Made by a program: the position numbers and the translations under genes
Notes under the pieces: model-generated
What the model saw: the letters and a program-made list of their open reading frames with translations, nothing else
Databases searched by the model: none
Told to the model about the DNA's origin: nothing
Part shown: in pieces, positions 53,472 to 61,689 of the stretch
Layout: each line of letters starts with the position of its first letter
Numbering within the stretch: the stretch's first letter is position 1
DNA from: Azophilus sp965199705
GTDB taxonomy: Bacteria > Pseudomonadota > Gammaproteobacteria > Pseudomonadales > Azotimanducaceae
Direction of reading: 5' to 3'
Length of the DNA stretch: 64,000 bases
Assembly (NCBI GenBank): GCA_965199705.1
Contig: OZ241359.1
Span: 2,356,001-2,420,000, forward strand

Positions 53472-54218
53472 ATGGACGCATTCAGGCTGGATGGCCAGGT
53501 TGCCGTGGTCACCGGGGCCGGCAAGGGTATCGGGCGCGGCATCGCCCTGTGTCTGGCCGAAGCGGGCGCCGATCTGGTGCTGAGTGCGCGCACTCGCTCG
53601 GACCTGGAAGCGGTTGCAGCAGAGGTGCAGGCGCTTGGCCGACGAGCCGAGGTTGCGGCGGCGGACGTCACCGTTGCCGAGCAACTGGAGCTGCTGGTGA
53701 GCGCTGCACAATCGCTTGGCGAACCAACCATCTGGGTGAACAACGCGGGCGGCCTGCCGGATGCAACGCCACGCTACCTCACACGCACGCCAGAGGACAG
53801 GTGGGACGCACAGATTGACCTCAACCTGAAGGCGGTCTGGAGCGGCTCGGTGAAGGCGGCCGAGGCGATGGCGGAAGGTTGCATCATCAACATCTCGTCG
53901 CGCGCCGCCATGGGGCCGCAACGCAAGAATGGCCCATACGGCGCTGCCAAGGCAGCCGTCAACAGCCTGACCGCGACCCTGGCGCTGGAACTGGCGCCGC
54001 GAATACGGGTAAACGCAGTCGCGCCCGGCCCCGTACCCACCGAGAACTTCAATCAGTCCACCAATTTCCCGGACGGCAAGCCTCTGGCGCAGGTCATTGG
54101 CGTACCGCTTGGTCGGCTTGGCGCACCCGAAGACATTGGCCATGCCGTGGTGTTCCTGGCGGCGCCCGCATCCGGCTGGATTACCGGCCAGTGCCTCTAC
54201 GTCACGGGTGGTCTCTAG
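53472..54218 (+). CDS. short-chain dehydrogenase/reductase
   Basis: 248 residues starting MDAFRLDGQVAVVTGAGKGI, with TGAGKGIGRG, the NNAG-like IWVNNAGGLPD and the active-site NISSRAAMGPQRKNGPYGAA followed by Lys. C-terminal GAPEDIGHAVVFLAAPASGW and YVTGGL are typical of FabG-like SDRs. ATG at 53472 was chosen as the longer frame has no family similarity. It lies 6 bp before djlA and starts a plus-strand run with djlA and an acyl-CoA dehydrogenase. Confidence 0.88.
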   Translation: MDAFRLDGQVAVVTGAGKGIGRGIALCLAEAGADLVLSARTRSDLEAVAAEVQALGRRAEVAAADVTVAEQLELLVSAAQSLGEPTIWVNNAGGLPDATPRYLTRTPEDRWDAQIDLNLKAVWSGSVKAAEAMAEGCIINISSRAAMGPQRKNGPYGAAKAAVNSLTATLALELAPRIRVNAVAPGPVPTENFNQSTNFPDGKPLAQVIGVPLGRLGAPEDIGHAVVFLAAPASGWITGQCLYVTGGL

Positions 54219-54224
54219 CCGCAC

Positions 54225-55031
54225 ATGCGCTTCTTCGAGTTTTCCCTCACCAAGGCCGTCGCCGCCGGCATCGGCTATGTGGCCTTTGGCCTGCCCGGCG
54301 CTGTCGTCGGCTGGGGCCTCGGCCACCTCCTGTCGGGCCAGGGTGCGCGCATTGGCGCCGGCGGGCGTCGCGGCGCCCTGTCGCGAGAACGCTTCTTCGA
54401 CGTCACCTTCTCCGTGATGGGGCACATCGCCAAGGCGGACGGCCAGGTCTCCATCGAAGAAATCCGCCTGGCGCAGCGGGTCATGGGCGACCTTGGCCTG
54501 AATGCTGCCAGGCGAGCGCGGGCGCAGGAGATGTTCGGGATCGGCAAACACCCGAACTTCGATCTGCCTGAGGCCCTGGCGCTGCTGGTGGAGGGCAGCC
54601 AGGGCAACCTGGATCTGATCGTGCTGTTCTTGCAGATTCAGATTTCCGGGGCCTGGGCCGATGGCCGAATGGCGGCGCCCGAACGCACCCTGCTGCTGCA
54701 GATTGCGGCGCACCTCGGCATCAGCGAGCGGGACTATCGTCAGCTGGAAGCCGAAGTAGCGCGCATGATGGGCGGCCAGGAGCAAGAGCGCGCTGCCAAG
54801 GCGTCATCAGTCACGCTTGAGTCCGCCTACCGGACGCTTGGCGTCGAAAGAGGCGACAGCGACGCCGCCATAAAGCGCGCCTACCGCCGAGCGATGAGCG
54901 CCAATCATCCAGACAAGTTGATGGCGCGCGGTCTGCCCAAGGAGATGATCCGCGCGGCCACCGACCGCACCGTGATGATAAAGGATGCCTTTGATCGCAT
55001 CATGGCCAGCAGAAGCAGCGCACAGGTCTGA
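54225..55031 (+). CDS. djlA: DjlA-type membrane-anchored DnaJ co-chaperone
   Basis: 268 residues with one N-terminal membrane segment (AVAAGIGYVAFGLPGAVVGW), a TerB/DjlA domain (RERFFDVTFSVMGHIAKADG and VSIEEIRLAQRVMGDLGL), and a C-terminal J domain with the HPD tripeptide in RRAMSANHPDKLMARGLP. DjlA stimulates DnaK at the inner membrane. The stop overlaps the acyl-CoA dehydrogenase ATG by 1 bp. All parts for an active protein are present. Confidence 0.93.
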   Translation: MRFFEFSLTKAVAAGIGYVAFGLPGAVVGWGLGHLLSGQGARIGAGGRRGALSRERFFDVTFSVMGHIAKADGQVSIEEIRLAQRVMGDLGLNAARRARAQEMFGIGKHPNFDLPEALALLVEGSQGNLDLIVLFLQIQISGAWADGRMAAPERTLLLQIAAHLGISERDYRQLEAEVARMMGGQEQERAAKASSVTLESAYRTLGVERGDSDAAIKRAYRRAMSANHPDKLMARGLPKEMIRAATDRTVMIKDAFDRIMASRSSAQV

Positions 55032-56233
55032 TGGATACGGCATTCAGCGACGAGCACCAGGCCTTTCGGCTGGCGGTGCGCGAATTTCTGGGCGCCAATC
55101 TCGATGCGCCCCTGAAGGAAAGCCAACGCCTGTGCCCCGGCATCTTCCTCGACTACGAACACAACATGCGCTGGCATCGCATTCTCTATCGGCAGGGTTG
55201 GGTCGCGCCCGCCTGGCCCAAGGCCTACGGCGGCTGCGGCTGGGATCTGACCGAGCGTTATCTCTGGAACCTGGAGTGCGCGGCCGCCGGCGCGCCGAGC
55301 CTTGCCCCCATGGGCCTTGGCATGTGCGGCCCGATGTTGATCGGCCACGGCAGCGCGGCACAGAAGGCAGAATTGTTGCCGCGCATATTGTCCGGCGAGG
55401 ACTACTGGTGTCAGGGCTACTCGGAACCGGGTTCAGGTTCGGACCTCGCCTCGCTGAAGCTGCGCGCCGAATCCGACGGCGACTGGTACCGACTGAACGG
55501 CTCCAAGATCTGGACAACGCACGCCCATTGCGCCAACAGGATGTTCTGTCTGGCGCGCACCCGGGAGAGCGCTCGACCACAGGCCGGCATTACCTTCCTG
55601 CTGCTCGACATGCAGACCCCAGGCATTCGCGTGGAACCCATTCGCTTCGCCTCCGGCACGCACGAGGTGAATCAGGTGTTCTTCGACGATGTGCGGGTAC
55701 CGAAGGAGAATCGGGTCGGCGAAGAACACCAAGGCTGGACCGTTGCCAAGTATCTGCTGGAATTCGAGCGTGGCGGCAGTGGCGTCGCCCGGCATCAGGC
55801 CAGCCTGAAGCGACTGCACAGCCTGGCTGCCGCCATCCCGCTCGGCAACGGTGAATTTCTCGCCGACGATCGGTCCTTTCAACAGGCTCTGGCCGCGACC
55901 GGTATCGAGCTCGAAGCTGCCATGTACACGGAGATGCGCATCATGGCGGCCCTGTCCCGAGGCCAGAGCCCAGGCCCGGAATCCTCCCTGATGAAGAACC
56001 TTGGGGCCGAGCTTGGCCAGCGTCTGACGGAATTGGCGGTCGAGGCCTTTGCCGCCTGGATCGGCCCGCATCAGCCAGAGGCGCTGGCGCCGGGCGGTAA
56101 CACGCAGCCGGTCGGGCCGCCTGACAGCGTCACCGCCCTCCCCCGCTACTTCAATCTGCGCGCCGGCTCCATCGCCGGTGGCAGCACGGAGATACAGAAG
56201 AACATCATCGCCAAGCTGGTGCTTGGCCTTTGA
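55031..56233 (+). CDS. acyl-CoA dehydrogenase
   Basis: 400-residue FAD enzyme that dehydrogenates acyl-CoA to enoyl-CoA. N-terminal helical domain with FSDEHQAFRLAVREFLGANL, mid beta-domain YWCQGYSEPGSGSDLASLKL (FAD contact) and ICTTHA-like NGSKIWTTHAHCANRMFCLA, and C-terminal helices ending FNLRAGSIAGGSTEIQKNII, which hold the FAD-binding GSTEIQ. The substrate is unknown, perhaps a branched or long-chain acyl-CoA. Overlaps djlA by 1 bp. Confidence 0.92.
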   Translation: MDTAFSDEHQAFRLAVREFLGANLDAPLKESQRLCPGIFLDYEHNMRWHRILYRQGWVAPAWPKAYGGCGWDLTERYLWNLECAAAGAPSLAPMGLGMCGPMLIGHGSAAQKAELLPRILSGEDYWCQGYSEPGSGSDLASLKLRAESDGDWYRLNGSKIWTTHAHCANRMFCLARTRESARPQAGITFLLLDMQTPGIRVEPIRFASGTHEVNQVFFDDVRVPKENRVGEEHQGWTVAKYLLEFERGGSGVARHQASLKRLHSLAAAIPLGNGEFLADDRSFQQALAATGIELEAAMYTEMRIMAALSRGQSPGPESSLMKNLGAELGQRLTELAVEAFAAWIGPHQPEALAPGGNTQPVGPPDSVTALPRYFNLRAGSIAGGSTEIQKNIIAKLVLGL

Positions 56234-56257
56234 TTTCCCGACTGCTGATACTGTCCG

Positions 56258-56296
56258 AGGCGCCTGCGCCGCCGGAAATCACGGCTGCAAATTCGC
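56258..56296. repeat. half copy of an intergenic REP-like repeat
   Basis: AGGCGCCTGCGCCGCCGGAA continues with ATCACGGCTGCAAATTCGC. This differs at about four positions from the left part of the hairpin repeat at 60307-60346. The matching second arm is missing here. It lies between the acyl-CoA dehydrogenase and clpP-like genes, which converge. Confidence 0.6.
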
Positions 56297-56339
56297 GCCC
56301 ATCCGCGTCTTTCGGAGCCAGGGCGTTACCCCGGCCGAG

Positions 56340-56921
56340 CTACTGCAATTCGGCTACCGAAGAAACGATGCGCCCGACCAGGCCATAGGCCACCGATTCC
56401 TCCGCACTCATCCAGTAGTCCCGGTCCGTATCCTCGGCCACCTTTTCCAGCGGCTGGCCCGTGCGCTCGGCGATGATCCGATTGATGCGCTCACGGGTTT
56501 TCAGGATCTCGCGGGCGTGAATCTCGATGTCCGAGGCATCGCCGGCCAGGCCGCCGGCAGGCTGGTGGATCAGGAAGCGCGTATTGGGCAGACACAGGCG
56601 GTGTTCTTGCTCCGGCGCCAGATAGATATGTGTGGCGATACTGCCCACCCAGCCGGTGCCGACGATTCGCACCACCGGCTTGATGTAGCGAATCACGTCG
56701 AAGATGGTGTCGCCGGATTCCACATGCCCGCCAGGAGATCCCAGATAGAGGGTAATCGGGTCGTCTCCTTCGAAGGACAGGCCGAGCAATCTTTCCGCTG
56801 TTCGCTGCGCCACAACCTGGGTGATCTCGCCAAAGATGGTCAGCGTGCGATTCTCGCGAAGACAGTGCTCCACGGGATTGAACTGCCTGGCCAATTCCAT
56901 CGGTTGCGAAGGGTCGTTCAT
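56340..56921 (-). CDS. ClpP-family serine protease
   Basis: 193 residues from MNDPSQPMELARQFNPVEHC with the Clp fold: DDPITLYLGSPGGHVESGDT, the active Ser in GWVGSIATHIYLAPEQEHR (aligned to GQAASMGA in ClpP) and His in NTRFLIHQPAGGLAGDAS; an Asp in DTDRDYWMSAEE could be the third residue. The context around the Ser differs from housekeeping ClpP (SMGA replaced by SIAT), so this may be a paralogue (ClpP2-type) with other partners. No clpX or clpA is near. The MaoC gene stands 25 bp upstream. Confidence 0.82.
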   Translation of the reverse strand: MNDPSQPMELARQFNPVEHCLRENRTLTIFGEITQVVAQRTAERLLGLSFEGDDPITLYLGSPGGHVESGDTIFDVIRYIKPVVRIVGTGWVGSIATHIYLAPEQEHRLCLPNTRFLIHQPAGGLAGDASDIEIHAREILKTRERINRIIAERTGQPLEKVAEDTDRDYWMSAEESVAYGLVGRIVSSVAELQ

Positions 56922-56946
56922 GCCCGAGGGCGCACCCGCAAAGCGC

Positions 56947-57369
56947 TCAGGCATCGATTCTGGCCGTCGCATGGCCTGAAATCACGACCTTGTCATCCTG
57001 GTTCCGGGTCTCGACCCCGAGATTGACCACCTGCTCCCCGGCTTCCACGGCCACCGATTCGACTGTGGCTGTGGCGCGAAGCGTGTCTCCCGGCCACACC
57101 TGATTGGTGAAGCGCACGCCATAACGCTTGAGCCGGCCATCGCCCACATAGTTGGTGAGCATGCGCCCGGTCATGCCCATCGTCAGCATCCCGTGTGCAA
57201 ACACACTGGGGTAACGGGCGATCTGAGTGGTAAACACTTCATCGGTATGCAAGGGGTTGTAATCCCCCGAGGCGCCGGCGTACTGCACGATCTGTGTGCG
57301 CGACAGATTCTCGACCAGAACCTCATCGTAAGTCGCGCCTATCTCCAATTCACTTGCCTTGAGGGCCAT
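56947..57369 (-). CDS. MaoC-family (R)-hydratase
   Basis: 140-residue hot-dog domain that hydrates enoyl-CoA. Seen: YAGASGDYNPLHTDEVFTTQ, which contains the catalytic Asp and His (D-x4-H), and VFAHGMLTMGMTGRMLTNYV. The second MaoC protein upstream probably pairs with it as the two halves of a dehydratase. It lies 25 bp before the ClpP-like gene. Confidence 0.88.
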   Translation of the reverse strand: MALKASELEIGATYDEVLVENLSRTQIVQYAGASGDYNPLHTDEVFTTQIARYPSVFAHGMLTMGMTGRMLTNYVGDGRLKRYGVRFTNQVWPGDTLRATATVESVAVEAGEQVVNLGVETRNQDDKVVISGHATARIDA

Positions 57370-57456
57370 GTGGCTGCTCCTTGTCTGGTGTCCCGGGTCT
57401 CTTGTGCCGGGTTGCTCGTCTCTCTTCTATTGCGTCTATTGCGCTTGCTGCGCGAC

Positions 57457-57951
57457 CTATTGGTCCACCGGGCGCTCGGTGCGCACGCCGACGCCACGCG
57501 CAGTAATCACCAGCTCGCCATTCTGATCCCGATACTCGGTAATGGTTTCGGAAAACAGTAGTTTGCCAGCTCGCTTGCTCTCCTTCTCCCAGCGCTTGCC
57601 GGGCTTGACCGTGGCACTGAGCACGTCACCCGGGCGCAGATGACGGTGGTACTCGAAATGCTGTTCCGCGTGCAGGCCGCCTCCGCCGCCACCACCGCCA
57701 GAACCGCCTTCGCGCTTGACGCCGGTGGCTTCCTTGCCTGAACCGAACCAGGGTTCACCGATCTTCGGTCGCAGGAAGTAGTCCGGGTCGAATTGGGCGC
57801 TGGACTGGGCAAAGGTGGGCGGGGCGATGATGCTGCCCGGCTCGGATTCCGAGGCGTACGCTTCGTCGTAGTAGATCGGGTTCGCGTCCGCGACAGAGCG
57901 GGCAAACATCATGATGTGACTGGCCTCGACCGGAAACTTGTCAACCGCCAT
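57457..57951 (-). CDS. FAS1-type MaoC-like dehydratase N-terminal protein
   Basis: 164 residues from MAVDKFPVEASHIMMFARSV, a hot-dog fold with IYYDEAYASESEPGSIIAPP and FDPDYFLRPKIGEPWF. A short insert of about nine glycines (GGSGGGGGGGGLHAEQ) stands in the middle. C-terminal YHRHLRPGDVLSATVKPGKR is the family strand. In mycobacteria such partners form heterodimeric (3R)-hydroxyacyl-ACP dehydratases, and the next gene is the second half. The start at 57951 was chosen; the longer frame from 58011 has no similarity. Confidence 0.85.
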   Translation of the reverse strand: MAVDKFPVEASHIMMFARSVADANPIYYDEAYASESEPGSIIAPPTFAQSSAQFDPDYFLRPKIGEPWFGSGKEATGVKREGGSGGGGGGGGLHAEQHFEYHRHLRPGDVLSATVKPGKRWEKESKRAGKLLFSETITEYRDQNGELVITARGVGVRTERPVDQ

Positions 57952-58036
57952 ACCTGGGCTCCTTTGATTTGTGGGGACGCTCGCCAAGGGGCGGCGTGTT
58001 TTCGGCGGCACAGTATCCCCGAGGCGGGGTTCCGGT

Positions 58037-58852
58037 TCAACGCCCCTGAAACCTGGGCGGACGCTTTTCCAGAAATGCCGAGATGCCTTCGGTCTTGTCT
58101 TGCGTTTGCACCAGTGCGCCCTGCGCGTACTTTTCCAGCATCAAGGCCCCGGCCAGGCTGGATTCCATCCCGAAGTTGACCATCGCCTTCATGGTGCGCG
58201 GCACAAACGGAGCAAAACCTGCCAGCCGGTCAGCCATGCGACGGGCCTCCGGCAACAGTTCATCCGCCGGCAGCAGGCGCGTCACCAGGCCCATCGCAAG
58301 CGCCCTCTCCGCACCCACAGCCTCGCCCATGAGCAGCATCTCCATGCCCCAGCCGCGCCCGACCAGCCTCGGCAAGCGGGCGGTGGCGCCGCCGCCCGGA
58401 ATGATGCCGAGCCGACCTTCCGGCGTGGCAAAGCGGGATTCAGGCGTCGCAATCCTGAGATCGCAGCCAAGCGCCACTTCCAGCCCGCCACCCATGCAAA
58501 TGCCGTTGATGGCGGCAATGCTCGGCTTGGGCAGCCGCTCCAGACGATCCGCCAGGCCCTGCACAATCGGTTCAAGCGCGCGTTCGAGATCCCGATCCAG
58601 CACTTCATTGAGATCGGACCCGGAAGCAAAGGCCTCGCCGCCGGCCCCGGCAATGGTCAGCACCCGCACCTGATCGTCGGCAGCCGCACTTTCTACAGCA
58701 GCATGCAGTGCATCCAGAGTGGCAAGCGATATGGCGTTGTGTCGCTCCGCTCGATTGATGGTCAACAGGGCCATGGGGCCCTGAACCTCATAGAGAACGT
58801 CTGCCTGGTCAGCCGACGCCTGCGTCCGCCCGGGCGCCGACGGCGCCTTCAT
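58037..58852 (-). CDS. enoyl-CoA hydratase/isomerase family protein
   Basis: 271 residues of the crotonase fold. Seen: MALLTINRAERHNAISLATL, AGGEAFASGSDLNEVLDRD and PKPSIAAINGICMGGGLEVA, with the oxyanion hole and RLGIIPGGGATARLPRLVGR including the Glu-free variant (G-I-I-P-G-G). The C-terminus is normal. It would hydrate or isomerise an enoyl-CoA, next to an acyl-CoA dehydrogenase and MaoC pair. Divergence at the acid residues leaves the exact reaction open. It may start an operon with both MaoC genes and the ClpP-like gene. Confidence 0.88.
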   Translation of the reverse strand: MKAPSAPGRTQASADQADVLYEVQGPMALLTINRAERHNAISLATLDALHAAVESAAADDQVRVLTIAGAGGEAFASGSDLNEVLDRDLERALEPIVQGLADRLERLPKPSIAAINGICMGGGLEVALGCDLRIATPESRFATPEGRLGIIPGGGATARLPRLVGRGWGMEMLLMGEAVGAERALAMGLVTRLLPADELLPEARRMADRLAGFAPFVPRTMKAMVNFGMESSLAGALMLEKYAQGALVQTQDKTEGISAFLEKRPPRFQGR

Positions 58853-58915
58853 TCGTGCATCAGGGCCGTGTTGGGGGCTTGCCGGCTCGACCGGCGCCCA
58901 CCGCCGGCTGCCAAT

Positions 58916-60019
58916 CTATCGCAGCAAGACGACGATGCGCTTGCCATCCGACTTGCTCTCCACCCGGCGGTTGATCTGCCGATTCGCATCGGTGTCGTTG
59001 GGAACGATGGGCCGGAGCTCGCCATGGCCTATGGCGACCAGGCGACCAGGGTCTATGCCCTCCACATCCACCAGCCGCCGCAACACCGAATTGGCGCGAC
59101 GCTCAGAAAGCCGCTGGTTATAGGCTTCCGCACCTCTGCTGTCGGCATGGCCCTCGAGCACCGCCTTGGCGCCCGGATTGTCTCGCAGGAAGTTGGCGAT
59201 GCGCTGCACGTCCAGATGGTCCTCTGCACGGATGCGATCGGAGTCGAAATCAAAGCGAATCTCGATGACCACCTCGCGCAGGGGGGCGTCGCCGTCATCG
59301 ACCGCCGATTGTTGCTCGGCCTCAGTTTCCGAAATCGCCTCCTGATTGGTTTCCCGGCGCACCTTGCCGACGGCGCCGGTATCCTGGCGGGTAGCAGGAG
59401 CAGCGGGGCGTCGGCCCGTCGAAGGCGTATCCGCCGGAATCGGCAGATCGCCAAGCGCAACGGAAAGGCCCAGGGTAAAGAAGGGTTCGATGTCGTCCCC
59501 GGAGCCGACGCCGCGCACAGCGCGCACATCGGAGCGCAGGAACCAGCGAGCGCCGAAGGAGCCGAAGACGCCAGCACCCACGTTGAGTTCGGCTTTCGTG
59601 TCTCCGGGCAGGTCACTCAGGCCGGCGCCCGCGAGCAGGAATGGCTGCCAACCACTGCCCCGGCCTACCTTGTACACGAGGTTGGCCCAATAGAGATCGG
59701 CGTTTCCTTCAATATCTCCACCCTGGGCATCGGGCGCGTCGTACTCAACGTCCATGTGGCTGTACAGAAATTCCAGCCCCAACCCGCCCGAACCCATGTA
59801 GCCGATGCCGAGTGCTGGCCCCACATGTGATTTGTTGCCACCGGGCGCCTTGTACAGCGCAAGCCCTGGCGTCAGATACAACTGGCCGTCCGCCGGACCA
59901 TTTCGCGGGGCCGGCATGAAGCCGCTTGCCTGAACGCTGCTCGCCGCCGCCAGGATCAGCGCCAGCGACAACACCGGGAGCAAGCGACGAGCCGCAGTTT
60001 CCTGTTTCAACGTACGCAT
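58916..60019 (-). CDS. OmpA-family outer-membrane protein
   Basis: 367 residues. From MRTLKQETAARRLLPVLSLA there is a signal peptide ending SSVQASGF. The N-terminal half has beta-barrel alternation (GLALYKAPGGNKSHVGPALG and SGGLGLEFLYSHMDVEYDAP) and the C-terminal half is an OmpA peptidoglycan-binding domain: RFDFDSDRIRAEDHLDVQRI, LEGHADSRGAEAYNQRLSER and NDTDANRQINRRVESKSDGK. It should tether the outer membrane to the cell wall. The start at 60019 was chosen to suit the signal peptide. It faces a leader of about 350 bp with a hairpin. Confidence 0.9.
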   Translation of the reverse strand: MRTLKQETAARRLLPVLSLALILAAASSVQASGFMPAPRNGPADGQLYLTPGLALYKAPGGNKSHVGPALGIGYMGSGGLGLEFLYSHMDVEYDAPDAQGGDIEGNADLYWANLVYKVGRGSGWQPFLLAGAGLSDLPGDTKAELNVGAGVFGSFGARWFLRSDVRAVRGVGSGDDIEPFFTLGLSVALGDLPIPADTPSTGRRPAAPATRQDTGAVGKVRRETNQEAISETEAEQQSAVDDGDAPLREVVIEIRFDFDSDRIRAEDHLDVQRIANFLRDNPGAKAVLEGHADSRGAEAYNQRLSERRANSVLRRLVDVEGIDPGRLVAIGHGELRPIVPNDTDANRQINRRVESKSDGKRIVVLLR

Positions 60020-60106
60020 CCTGGTTGATTGTCTTGTTGCCGCGAGCGCAGCAAGCGCCGCCGCGGGTGTCATGCAAGGTTAGGGGACAGTCGGTAGATT
60101 GTCCAG

Positions 60107-60144
60107 AAAAAGGCCGCCGGCCCGGAGAGAAGAGGCCGGCGGCC
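60107..60144 (-). terminator. rho-independent terminator downstream of envZ
   Basis: On the minus strand, GGCCGCCGGCC pairs with GGCCGGCGGCC (plus-strand positions 60112-60122 and 60134-60144, 11-bp stem, 11-base loop), followed by a run of five T in TTTTTCTGG. This is a good intrinsic terminator for the ompR-envZ operon or a leader terminator before the OmpA gene. The rest of the 350-bp gap (60020-60372) has no gene. Confidence 0.75.
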
Positions 60145-60306
60145 ACAATCGACCAGGTTCGAGGGAGTAGTGAACCAGTCGCGGGCCGAGCAAAACTCGA
60201 CTTGACGCTTATCTTGCACTTAGCCTGTAACCTTGCAATTTCAGCCAACCGCTTTTTTGTGGCCAATTGTTACTATCAGTATCAATTGGAATACTGAATC
60301 GGCCCC

Positions 60307-60374
60307 AGGAGCCTGCGCCGCAGGAATTCACGGCTGCAAATCCGCTTTTGCGACTTCCTGCGGCGCAGGCTCCT
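60307..60374. repeat. REP-like inverted repeat after envZ
   Basis: AGGAGCCTGCGCCGCAGGAA (60307-60326) and its perfect complement TTCCTGCGGCGCAGGCTCCT (60355-60374) enclose a 28-base loop. The right arm covers the last bases of envZ. A half copy lies at 56258-56296. It is a dispersed palindromic repeat that may act as a terminator or transcript stabiliser. Confidence 0.75.
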
Positions 60375-61689
60375 AGACCCGCACGCAGACGTCGGCGCCG
60401 CCGCCAGCGGCTTCACGGAGGCTGACGGACCAGCCGTGGCTCTCGCATAGTTGATGGACAATGGCAAGGCCAAGGCCACTGCCGCCGGTTGCGACGCTGC
60501 GCGAACTGTCCAGTCGATAGAAGGGTTGAAACACGGCCTCCCGCTCGGCCTTGGGGATGCCCGGCCCCTTGTCGAGCACGTGTACTGCCCGACCGGCAAC
60601 GCGCACGGTCGCGCCGCCACCATGTTGTTCGGCATTGTTGACCAGATTGATCAGAACCCGGCTGAAGGCCCCCACTGCCAGAGAGACATCCGCTTCTGGC
60701 CGAGCATCCACGATCAACGCCACCGGCGGTTCATGTCCTGCCAGCAGATCGCCCACGAACACGGCCAGGCTGACTTTTTGCGGCGGCTCGTGGACGCCAT
60801 GCGCAAACATCAGCATGTCCGATATCAAGTGATCTATGGACTGAAGATTGCGATTCAGGCGCGCCACCAGATCTGGCTCAACGTCTGCCGGCATCAGCTC
60901 CAACGCCAGTCTCATGCGCGTCAGCGGGGTCTTGATGTCATGCGAAATGCCCGCCATCAGAGTGGTCCGGTTGGAGAGCAGGCGCTCGATTTCGCGCGCC
61001 ATGATGTTGAAGTTGCGGGCGAGCACAACCAGTTCTCTCGGGCCCTTTTCCGGCAGGGGATCAAAGTGCGCAACCCCGCGAAACTCGGCCACGCGGGCGG
61101 CTGCCGCGCCAAGCGGACGAGCAACGCGCAACATGACAATCACCGAGGTAACCAGGACAACGCCAGCGCCCAGACTGGCAATGACGATGCTCACATAGAG
61201 CGGCTGTACGTCTCGCCGGGCTGCCGGAAACCCGATTTGCAATGCGTGGCCGGCCATGGACAGGTTCGCCCAGACCAGATCATCGCCTTCGGTCATGCGC
61301 ACAGCCGTACCCAGGCGCTCGGCGAGACGCTCTGTCAACAGCGGCAGAAAGCTTGATCCCGGCGCTGCCGCCGGGGTCAGCGCTCTCGGCTCACTGCTGA
61401 CGATGAGATCGTGGTTCTCCGCCAGCTCCAGCTCGAAATAGGGGCGGGTATCCGGGGCCAATTCCACCCAGGTTTGCGCCGTCAACACCAGGCGCGCCGC
61501 CAGGTCGTCCGCGGACTGCTCGACCACAGGGCGCACCACGAACATCTGAAAGGCCGCCAGGGAGATCCCCACGATCATCAGGGAACTGACGCCAAGCGTC
61601 AGAATGGTGCGGGTAAGCAGCGACAGCGGGGCAAAGCGTGAAGGCGCTTCCGCGCCCGACGCGCCAGCGCGCCGCCCGCGCAACTTCAC
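60373..61689 (-). CDS. envZ: EnvZ-like sensor histidine kinase
   Basis: 438-residue membrane kinase paired with OmpR. Two membrane segments (MIVGISLAAFQMFVV near the N-terminus and SIVIASLGAGVVLVTSVIVM in the middle), a HAMP linker, HisKA box GISHDIKTPLTRMRLALELM with the phospho-His, and an HATPase with INLVNNAEQHGGGATVRVAG, VLDKGPGIPKAEREAV and GSGLGLAIVHQLCESHGWSV. It overlaps ompR by 4 bp. It probably senses osmolarity as in E. coli, but sequence cannot show the signal. Confidence 0.93.
   Translation of the reverse strand: MKLRGRRAGASGAEAPSRFAPLSLLTRTILTLGVSSLMIVGISLAAFQMFVVRPVVEQSADDLAARLVLTAQTWVELAPDTRPYFELELAENHDLIVSSEPRALTPAAAPGSSFLPLLTERLAERLGTAVRMTEGDDLVWANLSMAGHALQIGFPAARRDVQPLYVSIVIASLGAGVVLVTSVIVMLRVARPLGAAAARVAEFRGVAHFDPLPEKGPRELVVLARNFNIMAREIERLLSNRTTLMAGISHDIKTPLTRMRLALELMPADVEPDLVARLNRNLQSIDHLISDMLMFAHGVHEPPQKVSLAVFVGDLLAGHEPPVALIVDARPEADVSLAVGAFSRVLINLVNNAEQHGGGATVRVAGRAVHVLDKGPGIPKAEREAVFQPFYRLDSSRSVATGGSGLGLAIVHQLCESHGWSVSLREAAGGGADVCVRV

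Noticed and set aside
53376..54785. 469-codon minus-strand frame
   Set aside because: It is antisense to the SDR and djlA genes, both with clear motifs; no domain is visible in it.
57971..59830. 619-codon open frame on the plus strand
   Set aside because: It covers the opposite strand of the enoyl-CoA hydratase and OmpA genes, and its residues show no family motif.
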